Source: Yarrowia lipolytica
Taxonomy: Eukaryota > Ascomycota > Dipodascomycetes > Dipodascales
DNA: 64,000 bases
Direction of reading: 5' to 3'
NCBI RefSeq assembly: GCF_001761485.1
Contig: NC_090770.1
Span: 248,001-312,000, forward strand
Shown one piece after another: positions 41,560 to 51,596 of this stretch (within the stretch, counting starts at the first letter, position 1; each line of letters opens with the position of its first letter). The position numbers and the translations under genes were made by a program. Under the pieces are notes generated by a model, which was given only the letters and a program-made list of their open reading frames with translations, did not search any database and had not been told where the DNA came from.

Positions 41560-42468
41560 ATGGCCAAATCGAATTCAAAGCCATACTACGCCGTCAGAAA
41601 GGGCCGAAAAACAGGTGTATTTACATCATGGGACCAGGTGCAGCCGCTGGTCGACAAATTCCCCGGCGCCCAGCAGAAGAGATTCGAATCACTGGCCCAA
41701 GCGGAGCTATGGGTTTCCACAGCCGTTTGCGTGTCTCCTCCAAAGAGCACGCCGCCGTCCAGTGCTGGTTCTAACGGAACACAAAGTCCTCGCCTCGACC
41801 GCAGTCCTCGCAAACCGACGTGGTCTTCGTCGCAATCGTTGGGATTGGAGGGGGTCCGAAGAGACCTTCCATCTTCTCCCACAAGATCCAGGCCGAGGAT
41901 GGACAACTACACGACCAAGGTGAACAATGAGAAGATGGAAGTTGCAACAAGGGCGACGAATCTGGAAAATCCGACAAACTTGACGGGAAAGGAGGAGACA
42001 ACATGGTGTCCTACGACCAGTGAGATGGAAATGGGCTGGTCCCTGTTCCGTATGATCCAGTCTGATCCGTGGAACAAGGTGGAGGTGGAGGGACGAATAG
42101 AATCTGGACGGACATTGTTTGAGATTTATTTCAACGAAAACAACTCCCAGAATGTCGTGCGTCCTGTTGTTGTTGCTGACTGCCAAACTGAGGAGGAACA
42201 GGTGGCCAGAGCAGTGTTGGTAGGTGTCTATGAAGCATGCAAATTGATACACGCTCGCAACGATGGACTCAAGTACGAAATACAGACCACATCCATGTTT
42301 GTCATTGAGTGCTACTATCGACGGTGTTTCAAGTGGCAGATTAATGGTTGGGTGGATACAGACAATACCCCTGTACCTCACAGAGAGGTGGTTGAGCCTA
42401 CGATGGAGTTGTTGCAGCAGTTGAAAGGAAGGATCAGATTTGGGAAGTTGAAGGTGGTGGAACAATGA
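41560..42468 (+). CDS. RNase H1-like protein with degenerate nuclease domain
   Basis: 302 residues from ATG 41560 (MAKSNSKPYYAVRKGRKTGV). Residues ~9-52 are an intact RNA/DNA hybrid-binding domain (YYAVRKGRKTGVFTSW...FPGAQQKRFESLAQAELW). The region ~145-300 follows an RNase H fold: FKWQINGWVDTDNTPVPHRE aligns with the W..GW.....PV.N segment. The catalytic acids are not kept: the TDS motif reads TTS, the E of the QRAEL motif is absent, and the first DGS motif is not found. The chain ends before the last catalytic helix, and an RNE-containing remnant seems to follow the stop. It is either a pseudoenzyme that still binds hybrids or a young pseudogene. Its neighbours are relics, which favours decay. 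Confidence 0.65.
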   Translation: MAKSNSKPYYAVRKGRKTGVFTSWDQVQPLVDKFPGAQQKRFESLAQAELWVSTAVCVSPPKSTPPSSAGSNGTQSPRLDRSPRKPTWSSSQSLGLEGVRRDLPSSPTRSRPRMDNYTTKVNNEKMEVATRATNLENPTNLTGKEETTWCPTTSEMEMGWSLFRMIQSDPWNKVEVEGRIESGRTLFEIYFNENNSQNVVRPVVVADCQTEEEQVARAVLVGVYEACKLIHARNDGLKYEIQTTSMFVIECYYRRCFKWQINGWVDTDNTPVPHREVVEPTMELLQQLKGRIRFGKLKVVEQ

Positions 42469-42660
42469 ACTCGGAATGAGCCGAAGATAGATCTGGAGGT
42501 TGATCCAGTTCTAGCAGAATTCCTCAGACTGCAGCGATTTGCTGCCAGAAGTATTCTGGAATGATACAGATGGTTCTTCAAGCTCCCTGGCTATGCGGAG
42601 TCTGTTCTTGCTCCCAAGCAGGGAATGCGACATATCGTTGTGATGAAGGCAAGATCTGGA
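42469..42660 (+). pseudogene. Coding-like remnant after the RNase H1-like gene
   Basis: Translation in the frame of the RNase H1-like gene past its stop gives NEPKIDLEVDPVLAEFLRLQ, then a stop, then YRWFFKLPGYAESVLAPKQG. It looks like decayed coding sequence, first the lost end of RNase H1 and then perhaps a second gene. Identity is not established. Confidence 0.35.
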
Positions 42661-42819
42661 CCGGCAATTATTTTCAATACTACCGGTATTGATACCAGTA
42701 GCACTGATACCCTCGTCGTACTACAAGAGACTTATTGCATCCATACTCTCAAGTCTACAGTAGATTTGCAGCTGTACAATTTATTCAGCTATCAATAAAT
42801 ACATGTTCCTGTAGGTGAG

Positions 42820-42987
42820 CTAACATTTGCAGGTTTTGCAACCGCACTTGGTGCAAGCACAGGAGGCTGGCATACTGCTCTCTGAAGTTGAAGACGAGCA
42901 GCAGCAGTTGTTGACCAAGTTGTGCTTGGATTGGGTGGAGGTAGTGAAAATGAGAGAAGTTCCAAACATAGCAGTAGTGAATTCCAT
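42820..42987 (-). CDS. Metallothionein (minus-strand member of the pair)
   Basis: 55 residues starting MEFTTAMFGTSLIF. Nine cysteines: a CCC cluster followed by CACTKCGCKTCKC, the Cys-X-Cys pattern of a metallothionein. It is paralogous over its whole length to the plus-strand gene at 43944 (shared MEFT.A.FG.SL, SKHNLV, CCCS and C.C.KC.C..CKC). Metallothioneins bind copper, cadmium and zinc in the cytosol and are induced by these metals. The frame runs 32 codons upstream through a GT microsatellite (THTHT) that is best read as leader. A TATAAATA on this strand (43113-43106) lies about 120 bases upstream. Yarrowia is known to have divergently arranged MTP genes, which fits. Confidence 0.9.
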   Translation of the reverse strand: MEFTTAMFGTSLIFTTSTQSKHNLVNNCCCSSSTSESSMPASCACTKCGCKTCKC

Positions 42988-43943
42988 TATGTCGTGTGTG
43001 GTGTGTGTGTTGGTGTGTGGTGTGTGTGTGTGTGTGTGTTTGTGTGTGGTGTGTGTGGTGTGTGTGGTGAGAGTGTGTGACAACCGAATTGCGGATCTCG
43101 TCTCCTATTTATATCTGCTGCTGCTGTTGCGAAGAGCACATATTGCAATCTGGTAATTTTTCACTTTTTTACTAATTATTTCAGCCGCAGCGATAATCTC
43201 GCATCTCGCATACAAGCGAAACCTTAGCAGCATAAACCCCTCGAATGCTCCAGTGATGCGCCGTAAAATACCACTGAAACGGGGCTAAATTCGGCCAAAC
43301 GGCATTAATAATGAAATATCTCACAATAATAGCCCCTCCTAGTGTTTCGGAGTCCGAATGTCTAGCATCATGTGGACTTGTGCGTTTTCGGAGTCCTATT
43401 GGAATATACACTTCGGAACTTTGACGAGAGATCTACAATATGTACGATGCACCTGACACAGACGTTGGAAGAATGGAGAAGGATAGAGACTTGAGTGGCA
43501 CGCTTATAATGACATGAGTTCGAGTCGAGTGTCAAAGTAGGTGAATCGAATCCACATAGTCCAGGTTGAGTTGCTTCTCGTACACCCTTGTACAATTACT
43601 ATCCTTCACACCTTTACACATTTCCATTCTCTTTCAGACCCTTCTAGCAAGTTCTACAAAGACATTGTTTACTTTAGCGCCACCTAAATCTTAGTCAATC
43701 ATTGGAGATATGAGAGGTTTGTGCCACGGCTGTGTCTTTTTTCTTTGTCTAACCGCATTCTTTGCGACATTAGTGCTACTGCCGATGCAGATGCGTGCTT
43801 TGCGCTGCGGCTGAATACAACTGTATCTTGAAGATCTAGGAACGGGAAAATCTATAAATACGGCCAGATGTCCCTCCTTTTCTCACTGCACAGACATCTT
43901 TTCATTCACCACTCTCAACACTACTTCCAAACTCACTATCTCA
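42988..43943. promoter_or_regulatory. Bidirectional metallothionein promoter region
   Basis: 956 bases between the two divergent metallothionein genes. TATAAATA boxes face outward at 43106-43113 (minus strand) and 43853-43860 (plus strand). GC-rich words tgcgctgcggctg (43800-43813) and, near 43184, agccgcagcg share a GCNGCGGCT-like core and could be metal-regulator sites; this is inference. A GT-rich tract lies next to the minus-strand start. Confidence 0.65.
42994..43079. repeat. (GT)n microsatellite
   Basis: An 86-base GT-rich tract with a few GG and TT interruptions, lying 7 bases upstream of the minus-strand metallothionein ATG, so in its leader or core promoter. Confidence 0.92.
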
Positions 43944-44108
43944 ATGGAATTCACTAGCGCCCTGTTCGGAGCTTCGCTCGTCCAGTCCAAGCACAAGACC
44001 ACCAAGAAGCACAACCTGGTCGATTCCTGCTGTTGCTCCAAGCCCACAGAGAAGCCCACAAACTCCTGCACTTGCTCCAAGTGTGCTTGCGATTCTTGCA
44101 AGTGTTAA
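43944..44108 (+). CDS. Metallothionein (plus-strand member of the pair)
   Basis: 54 residues (MEFTSALFGASLVQSKHKTT...), with nine cysteines as CCCS and CTCSKCACDSCKC. It aligns end to end with the divergent gene at 42820-42987; the N-terminal half without cysteines is also conserved between them, so it is probably functional. A TATAAATA lies 84 bases upstream of the ATG. The role is binding of copper or cadmium ions in the cytosol, inferred from cysteine pattern and family. Confidence 0.9.
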   Translation: MEFTSALFGASLVQSKHKTTKKHNLVDSCCCSKPTEKPTNSCTCSKCACDSCKC

Positions 44109-45763
44109 TTTATTGTGTTATTAGAAGGATTCTCGTTAATACATTTGGTTAATTGAATTATTTAAGCTTTGTAAAATTTCAAGTAAAATATATACCACGG
44201 TAGAAAGACAGACTATGATTTTCACAGCAATAGCCACTAAGTAGATCTAAAGGAGACAGAAAAGACATCCAGTGGCTGGTTAGATGGTGGCAAGTAGAAG
44301 AATACCTCGGATCACGTGCTTCACCTAAAGAACCTGTGGTTTAATTTCCCCTTGTCCCCAAAAGAATGTTCCAAGAACAGGAAAGTTCGTCATGCAGCTT
44401 ATCGTTGGCGATAATGCACCTGCGATGATTACCTGCAGGAACAATTTGTAGAGGGTTAGCGATATTGCGGTCTCGCTGGTCAATTTGAGGTCACATGACA
44501 GAGTGTTTTTGGTGTTAAAATATGGAAACACATCACTACAACTGTCATCAATGCTCTAATTCAGCGTTATCAGCATTCAGAAAGCCCGCACTTATGAGCG
44601 TTAGAAAAACAATATTGGGGATCTATGAGTGAAGTAGATACTATTTGTTTGACCTGAGCTTCTCTTGTATCACTAATGGAAATTAATACTATACGAAAAG
44701 GGCTGTTTCATGTGATCCTTGCACATTTTCAAGACCGTCTCAGTTTTACTGGAGCCTGAGGCCGCGAAAGCTTGGGAGATATCTTAAACCGATTTCTGCT
44801 CTTCTTTTCAAGATATGTAGTCACTCAACAGGTGATAACTACCCGAAACTTCTTTGATAGCTCTTCTCGGATGCACTTGATTGGTATAACCGTCCAGTCA
44901 GACGACGGAGTTGCAATGTTGGGAATCCGCCAAGGTGCCACCGATCAATGATGTTATCGGGGAGGACCAGAAGCTACAGAGCTTTCCAATTCAAATGTGC
45001 AACACATGAGTTCCTACGAGAACACTCAGAAACGAGTTATAGTCTTCCAGGAGAGCGTCGGGAAGAAGAGCAACAAAGTGAACGACAAGTCACAGCTATA
45101 TTTACAAACTGAAGTCGAAGGCTCGAGATATTGCAGTGCCAAGAAGTCAAATATTCGATATATCTCAGTCTCAAGAGTTGCCCTCTGAGGAACTGAGTCA
45201 GCTGCCCAGTTACTGTACTGTACACAACGTTCCTACTGTGCTGTTGAATGACTGGGTGAGATTGGACCAACAATAGGCACGTAATGAACCCCTCAGGGGC
45301 TCTCGCTGGTTACCAGTCACTCACTAACGTCTTGCACCGAGCAAACATTCACACGACAATTGACACAGCAGTCAGGAGATTCAATAGTCATCTGATTGAA
45401 CGCTGCATCCTGATTGCGACTGAGTCACGAGTGTGTGATTCAAGGCAGACTCTTCATCAATCGAGACGGCGCAATACGTCAAACATAAAGAAAGCTGTTA
45501 GCAGTCCAACCTGGTGCTTTGTCCATGAGCGATACAGCGGACCCATATTCGGCCCAACAAAGAAGGACATGGCACCAATGATTGTGCGGCAGAGGCTTCA
45601 CCAGGCTTAACTCAAGAGAGAGACAGACGTAGCTACTGTATTACCGTACCAGTTGTACTCGTTCCCGTACTGGCAACAGCAACGAGTTACCTTGAATGAA
45701 TTGTCGTGTGGCACCACGGGTTTGATGCTTTATAAAATGCATTAATAAATAACCAAGCCTACA
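44109..45763. other. 1.65-kb intergenic region, no gene seen
   Basis: No supported gene. Frames at 44997 (63 codons) and 45284 (108 codons) have no recognisable motif and poor coding character. A TCACGTG site lies near 44314. It could include faint relics, as do the nearby regions. Confidence 0.5.
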
Positions 45764-46863
45764 TCACACTTCAACTCTAGGCTCCCTCCTGTAGAAAAAG
45801 TTGAGAGCCTGCTTCTTCAGATAAGCATCCCTTTCTTTTGTGGCTTTCATCAGAGATTGAAGGGTGTTTGCAGCTCCTGGCGTCTTTCCCTCTTCCTCCT
45901 TCTCAGGACCCTCATCGAGTTGCGTTAGCCATTCTTGCGCCGCTTCCTGCGATACAGAGGTCAGCAAGGTTCTCAGACACACATAGAAGGTCTCTGAACC
46001 AACAAAGTCATTCTGGACCACCCGGAGGGTGTCCAATACCGCCCTTCTGTCCTTTTCGTCGAGTTTCAGACTCAAATACGTGAAGAACGACCATCCGGAA
46101 GTATCCGAGGGATGCTTCGAAACCCACAGCAGCATCAGAGACAGCAGTTTCTTGAAAAGCTCCTTATTTTCCTTCACGACCAAATCAGTCACCCATCTGG
46201 CGTATCCCCATGCATAATAGTTGTGTTTGTGTACCTGAGCTGATCTTAGAATGACGTCAAACTCGTGTTCCAGAAACGGACCCAGGCCAGTGGTATCGTA
46301 GTAGTGCTCCCCAAGCAGCGCGTTGATTTTTTCGAGGTAATTGACTTCTTTGAACAGTTCTTTTGGGGTAAACAGGTCCATCGAGGCCGACTTGACAAAC
46401 CCACGTCGGTAGTTCCACAGTGTCGGGCTCTTGCTCTGTTTCTTGAGTTTAGACGTGAGCAGCAGATCCAGAAACCGCAGTTCGGCCCCCTCACTCTGAA
46501 GGCCCTGCTCCACCAGCTTGTGGCGAATATTGGTAGCCGAATGGTGTTCATAAGCAGCCAAAAGAAGCACATTGGAGAGATCTAGCACTGCTTCCGACAC
46601 TGGCGATGCATCAATGGCGCTTCTAAATGTCTTCTGAGCCACCAAAGCCGCCGTTACCATCTCTTTTTTGGGCACACAGGCGGTCGTGATGTTCTTGTCC
46701 TCCACCAGTTGAAACGGCTTGAATGTGTCGTCCGTCGGCACTTCTTCTGGCAGCTCCGAAGGCCCGATTTCCACTTGATCGCTGGGTTAGTCGTGTCGGG
46801 CAGTGTGGCAAAAAGTACTCACGCGGCCAATAATGCTCTGCTTAGTTTTCGAACGAGTTCCAT
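45764..46863 (-). CDS. PTAR1-like protein prenyltransferase alpha-repeat protein, two exons
   Basis: Exon 1 is 46863-46823 (MELVRKLSRALLA plus two bases), the intron 46822-46782 is only 41 bp (GTGAGT to CTAACCCAG), and exon 2 is 46781-45764. The protein has 352 residues. PPTA-type helical repeats are visible: PTLWNYRRGFV, NYYAWGYARWVTDL and PSDTSGWSFFTYL, which match the W..R motifs of PTAR1 (NYNAWSHRIWVL, VSDHSGFHYRQFLL). Human PTAR1 assembles with Rab prenyltransferase beta subunit to form GGTase-III acting on SNAREs such as Ykt6. A similar role here is inference. It is not the main Ram2 or Bet4 alpha subunit, because repeats are fewer and more diverged. The splice gives a clean start and the frame is otherwise ATG-less at its 5' end. 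Confidence 0.75.
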
Positions 46864-47190
46864 GGTGATATGGAGGTGAGGAATATAGTCACTGCATGGT
46901 TCATGATTGTAGTAGAGCTGGAATAAACCTTGGTGTTCAATTTATGAGCCGCACAGTGACATTGACGAATTAAGAATAATTAAAAAAATAATTAAAAAAA
47001 CCAAAAATCTTCTGTTGGTACAATACTATATTAATAACATGTATGGAATAATGTATCATCGAAAGAGCCTTCATATACAGTCTCATGTCACCCAGTATGT
47101 TCCGTGAATCGAGAAAAAAATGCAATATTAAAAAAATTATGTAAATAGAAATGGCTGCCTCCTTCTCCTTTGTCAATGCCTTCTCTCTCT
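46864..47190. other. Short intergenic region, AT-rich
   Basis: 327 bases between the start of the PTAR1-like gene and the stop of LSB6, both on the minus strand. It contains poly-A and poly-T segments (46970-47000, 47110-47140) and nothing else recognised. It must hold the PTAR1-like promoter and the LSB6 terminator. Confidence 0.5.
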
Positions 47191-49479
47191 CTAACACCAG
47201 GTAAAGAAAGGAGCCTTTCTAGTGGCAATCTGAAGTCGCTCAACAATCACCTTTCTGGTGGCTTGGTAAGAAGACTCGGCATGCGAAAATCCCACGTCAT
47301 TGATAGGCGAGTCTGTGTTGTTGTTATCAGCTACTCTCAGCGGACGGCTGGTGGCATTCTCACTGATGAGCTCGTCCCACAGACTCTGACGTCTTCCGTG
47401 GCGCTTGGAAAATGCAACGGCGTTCTTCTTGGTGGGACTAGAACACTCGAGCTCTCTATACCTGGCCTCCAGACTGAGCGAGGAGCCCTTGGAAGGCCGC
47501 AGTTTCTGATTAGGAACCGTAGCTGGCGCAGTAGAGGGTCCTGCTGAAGACGAAGCGTTGTCGTAGGAGGATAGGAGTGGAACCTGGTCGCTATTGAGGC
47601 TCTGATTTTTGTTTGGCGACACAGACAACGAGTTGAGAGCAGGCAACAACATGTTCTCGTCAACACTGGATTGCCGGGAATGCATGTTCGATGGAGTGGA
47701 AGCTCTGTTCAGCAGAGGGGTTCCAATAGCTGAGTTGAGTGTTTCGATAGGAATTCGAACGGGAATGTCCATCTCTCCGTCCCAAATCAGCACCTTGTCT
47801 CTCCGGGCAAGCTCTAGAGGGCCCTGGTCATGAGACTTGAGCGTTTCAACGACGTTGAAGGCCTGACCTTTCATCACAGCCCACTGTTTTTTCCACATGC
47901 GCTCCCGGAAGTCGGGGTCGACACTGAAAAGGTCTCGGAACTCCACGTAGGTCTGTTCCCACCATCGGGGAGATGTCAAGAGCGGCAAGAAGTGCTCTCT
48001 TGTTTCTCTGGAGAATGGCTGACCGATAAGTTCTAGCGGAAGAAAGAGCCAGCCAAACGGATACGATCTCCATTCATCAGGGTGCTTCCAGGGCCACGAA
48101 AGACCCGAATCAATGGCTCCTATCTTGAGTCGAGGCACCTTGATAGGAGAATGAGAAGAGTGGGGTGTGGCACCTCGTGAAGGGGAGCCCTGCGAGTGAT
48201 ATTGCGGATGGGCTGACGAAGCATCCACCCACTCCAGCTTGATCATCCAATTGTCGAGACCTCGATCTGTGTTTCGCATAATGTAGTCGAGAATCACGAG
48301 CTTCTCGAGCTCCAAACGAAACTGTTTTTGAACGGCAGGGGTCCAAATGTCCGACTCCGATGCAGCTCCGTACTGCTGACGTCGTTTGTCGGGCCAGGGA
48401 TGCTTTCTAAAAAACACATCGGCCTCCTCGTAGTTGTGCAGAAACAGTTGGAATGAGCCAGGCTTTCGTGGCAGTAGACGAGCGTCATTTTTGGCCCGTC
48501 GACGTTCAAAATATCGATAGTAGAATGTTGGGGAGGAGAGATAGACAATCTCTGTATGAGGGACGATTCCCGTCTGCAGTCTGCGGTCCAATAGCGATGC
48601 CGCGGCCTCACAAATGTATCCGGTGTTTGGAATGAGACAGGAGCGTCCAAAGAAGCATGGGAACAAGTTTCGGTGTAGCCATTTGGTCCATTTCGGAGAC
48701 AGAGGTCCATATGGCTCTTCGTCCTTTGGTTTAAATACACCCACAACTTCATGGTGTTCATTGTAGGCAAAGTAGCTGCCACTGGAGCCCTGTGCGATGA
48801 GTCTGGGAAAGATTCCGTGCGAAATGGCCTCGATCACCGACTCAATGACTTCTCCGAAATGCACCGCTGAGTTGTAATCTTCTTCGGAGGTATCGAGAAT
48901 TTGTCGGGACTCGAATTCTGGCAGGTTTTTGAAGACGGAGTAGTAGATTTCGACTGCCCGTTCCTGTGCGGGGTTGCGGTCTGGTCGTCGCACAGGAAAT
49001 GCTGTAGATAGTTTTCGTCCGATTCGAGAGAAAACACCCATCCATGTGGACGATCCCGAGGCGAGCGAGTCTCGATCCGAGTTGTTTTGCTGGTTGGACT
49101 CGAGATCCACAAAATGCGTCAACTGATCAGGCGTCTTGAACTCATTAGGAACCAGCTGGGTACCGGGAGTACCCCAATGATGGGCTGGTGTAGAAGTCTT
49201 GGGAGACAGATCGGAGGCATTAGGCATTTGCGGAGAGGGCATCAGGTCCTTGGTGACCACCGACAAGCGTCCTGACTGGATCCCCAGAGTTCGGTGTGTT
49301 TCGTTGTTGCTTATTCCCTCCTCAGTGTATTCTGCCGACTGAGCGGCTTCCCGATCGAGACTAGCTAGTCGGTCGTAGCCAGATTTGAACACTCTGTCTC
49401 CGTCGGTGACGTCGCCGTTGGAAGCCGCCCCGTTGGAGCCTCCACTCGTCGGCCTCGTCGCTTTCTTCGTTGGTGACAT
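47191..49479 (-). CDS. LSB6: Type II phosphatidylinositol 4-kinase
   Basis: 762 residues. The kinase domain spans ~215-600: the glycine-rich loop AQGSSGSYF (~226), the ATP lysine in VGVFKPKDEEPYG, the catalytic DYIMRNTDRGLDNWMIK (~400), and the metal-binding AIDSGLSWPWKHPDEW (~456). These are the type II PI4K signatures; S. cerevisiae Lsb6 is the homologue. It converts PI to PI4P on the plasma membrane and vacuole/endosomes. In animal PI4K2A the segment after WTKWL is CCPCCFGRDC and is palmitoylated; here it is FPCFFGRSC, with fewer cysteines. The N terminus (1-150) and C terminus (~610-762) are low-complexity and Ser-rich. One exon; the start at 49479 is the first ATG. Confidence 0.93.
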   Translation of the reverse strand: MSPTKKATRPTSGGSNGAASNGDVTDGDRVFKSGYDRLASLDREAAQSAEYTEEGISNNETHRTLGIQSGRLSVVTKDLMPSPQMPNASDLSPKTSTPAHHWGTPGTQLVPNEFKTPDQLTHFVDLESNQQNNSDRDSLASGSSTWMGVFSRIGRKLSTAFPVRRPDRNPAQERAVEIYYSVFKNLPEFESRQILDTSEEDYNSAVHFGEVIESVIEAISHGIFPRLIAQGSSGSYFAYNEHHEVVGVFKPKDEEPYGPLSPKWTKWLHRNLFPCFFGRSCLIPNTGYICEAAASLLDRRLQTGIVPHTEIVYLSSPTFYYRYFERRRAKNDARLLPRKPGSFQLFLHNYEEADVFFRKHPWPDKRRQQYGAASESDIWTPAVQKQFRLELEKLVILDYIMRNTDRGLDNWMIKLEWVDASSAHPQYHSQGSPSRGATPHSSHSPIKVPRLKIGAIDSGLSWPWKHPDEWRSYPFGWLFLPLELIGQPFSRETREHFLPLLTSPRWWEQTYVEFRDLFSVDPDFRERMWKKQWAVMKGQAFNVVETLKSHDQGPLELARRDKVLIWDGEMDIPVRIPIETLNSAIGTPLLNRASTPSNMHSRQSSVDENMLLPALNSLSVSPNKNQSLNSDQVPLLSSYDNASSSAGPSTAPATVPNQKLRPSKGSSLSLEARYRELECSSPTKKNAVAFSKRHGRRQSLWDELISENATSRPLRVADNNNTDSPINDVGFSHAESSYQATRKVIVERLQIATRKAPFFTWC

Positions 49480-51596
49480 GTTGCAGATGTATCACAACCG
49501 GCAGTAACAAGGCGAGTGATATTGTAGTCTCCGGAAATTCGTGAGGGTGGGGGACGCTTGTGTATGCAGTGCCGTGAATTTGTCGAATATCAGTCCTCGA
49601 GCCGTCTCGGTGAAGGTGTATCTAAGTGCTTGGTACCACCTTCTCCTGCTCCGGTTGACAATTATATGCACCACCCTGCGGCCTGGGTGTATCCAAAAGT
49701 TAACTTTTTTGGCGTGTTTGGACATGTGATCTGGGGGCTCAAGGGCTAATAAACAGCTATATATGTGCACGTGTGTGGCTGACAGCCGTGTCGAGGACAT
49801 GTGTCCCGCTCAGGAGATCAATTATATAAGCGGTTTCATATAAATGGCTGCTCCAATCACGCTATCGCACTAGCGAGGCCCTCCCTCATTTCTCCTTACA
49901 CCGCATGACGTCGGTTGCTGAACGCCACACTAAGACTGCCTGTATTCGCCACCTGGGGTCTCCAGCTGCGAGAAAAGACCGCCAGCGACGGCCAAAAGGG
50001 TCGTTTTTTCGATTAATTTGATTTTGGTGCCTTCAGCGTCCCTTGTGGCGCCTGCAAGGGACCCGTGAATTGTAACTCGCTCGGAACTCAGGGGTGCCAA
50101 GCCGCTAGCCTAGAGGTTAGCCGTGCCCTAAAAGTGCATTGATTGAGTGGGTATGTCAGGTTAGGCTTGGAAAGTCCCTAGAATAATAAATAAAAAACAT
50201 GTCTGTTTCAGGCAATATTTATTTGGCAAGTGGTAGTATAAGTTGACTGATTGATGCAGACGTCCCTGTTATTTGATTCAGACATTTGGGTATTTGATTT
50301 GTGATGTCTCCTACTCTACCATATCAATTGAAAATGGTCGAAGGCTCTACTCTTAACAACAGCATAATATCCTCAAGTAATTCTCTGTTAAACTCCGACA
50401 CGTTCCTCCACTTTACTTGGGTAGTAGTTAACATTATTGGCGATCACATACAGTACATACGATCCTGTGCTAACATACTCGTAACACGACTGCAAGCTGC
50501 TCTGAAATCAGAACGAGTCACTGGAGCCAAGGGGAAGTCGTTCTAGCCGTAGGTGGCAGGTGGAAGGTCGCATATCACAGATTAAGATGGCGAGGTGAGA
50601 ACAATCTGATCCTGTGCTTGGCTTCGTACCTACTGGAGTGCAACTGTCACCGACGGACTCATCGACACGCGCAATTGTACAAGCACCGGTGCCGTACGAG
50701 CGATAAGGTGTCACTCAAATGGTCGAAACAGACGAATTTGTGGAGCTTACCCCGCCAGAGATGACTTCCTTGAGAAGGTACTCTCGGATCTGTGAACAAG
50801 GCGAACTGATGCTGACTTTTCTATGGCTCTATGACACTATGATGTCATTCACTCGACTATAATTACATGAATGGTCAAAACACGGCCACCTTCGTTGTGT
50901 ATACTGGCTTACTTCTTACAAATCATGACTAAATGTTGAGATTAGAGCCCATATTCAAAGGGGAGAAGATAGGGGGTGTCTAGTGAATTCCTCTGCGGTA
51001 CTGTACGGATGTAACAATTTGAACAACGGCGTTTCAAGACCCCAAACTACTTTGTAGCTTCAACTACTTCTACTTGTAGTCTGTTGATGTCTTACAAAGT
51101 GAGACACAGCCTGAACAGTAGTGTATCAACTTCGGTAATATATCTTGGCGTAGGAGGGATAGAAACCTGAAAAGTGGATATTCGTAACAGGTGATTAGAG
51201 AGCTTTCATATGATACAGATTAGATTCTCACAGTGTAACAAATGATGGAGATCTCTAGAGCGTAGTTTTGGAACGCATCTTGTATAACATTCGTGAAATA
51301 CGCGATATTAATTTAACAGACGCGAAAAGTTGATAGTAAGCACCCACATACAAAAACTTGCAGTAGGCTTGACAGAAAAGAAATAATCCAGATTGTAATC
51401 ATCACGTGATCATAATGTATCTATAATACACTCCTTCCCCCAAAAAAATCAGCAAGAACTGTGTCTCAAACTACCCTCCTTTTCTTGTTGACGCGTCGTC
51501 CAAAAAAAAACAGAAAGGTTCTTCAGAGAATGTATATATATCAAGTGTCTTTTCCTATGTCGACTCGACCAAAAGTTACGGTACACCTGCTAGACA
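49480..51596. other. 2.1-kb intergenic region, no gene seen
   Basis: The left part should be the LSB6 promoter. The remainder has no convincing frame; the 81-codon frame at 50301 has no motif. A palindromic TCACGTGATC lies near 51402, and a stretch of C and A tracts precedes the BTB relic. No tRNA was recognised around 50090-50170, where a gene-like GC-rich stretch was examined. Confidence 0.5.

Noticed and set aside
45284-45610. 108-codon frame downstream of the metallothionein pair
   Set aside because: No motif, no biased codons and no homology recognised; treated as chance.
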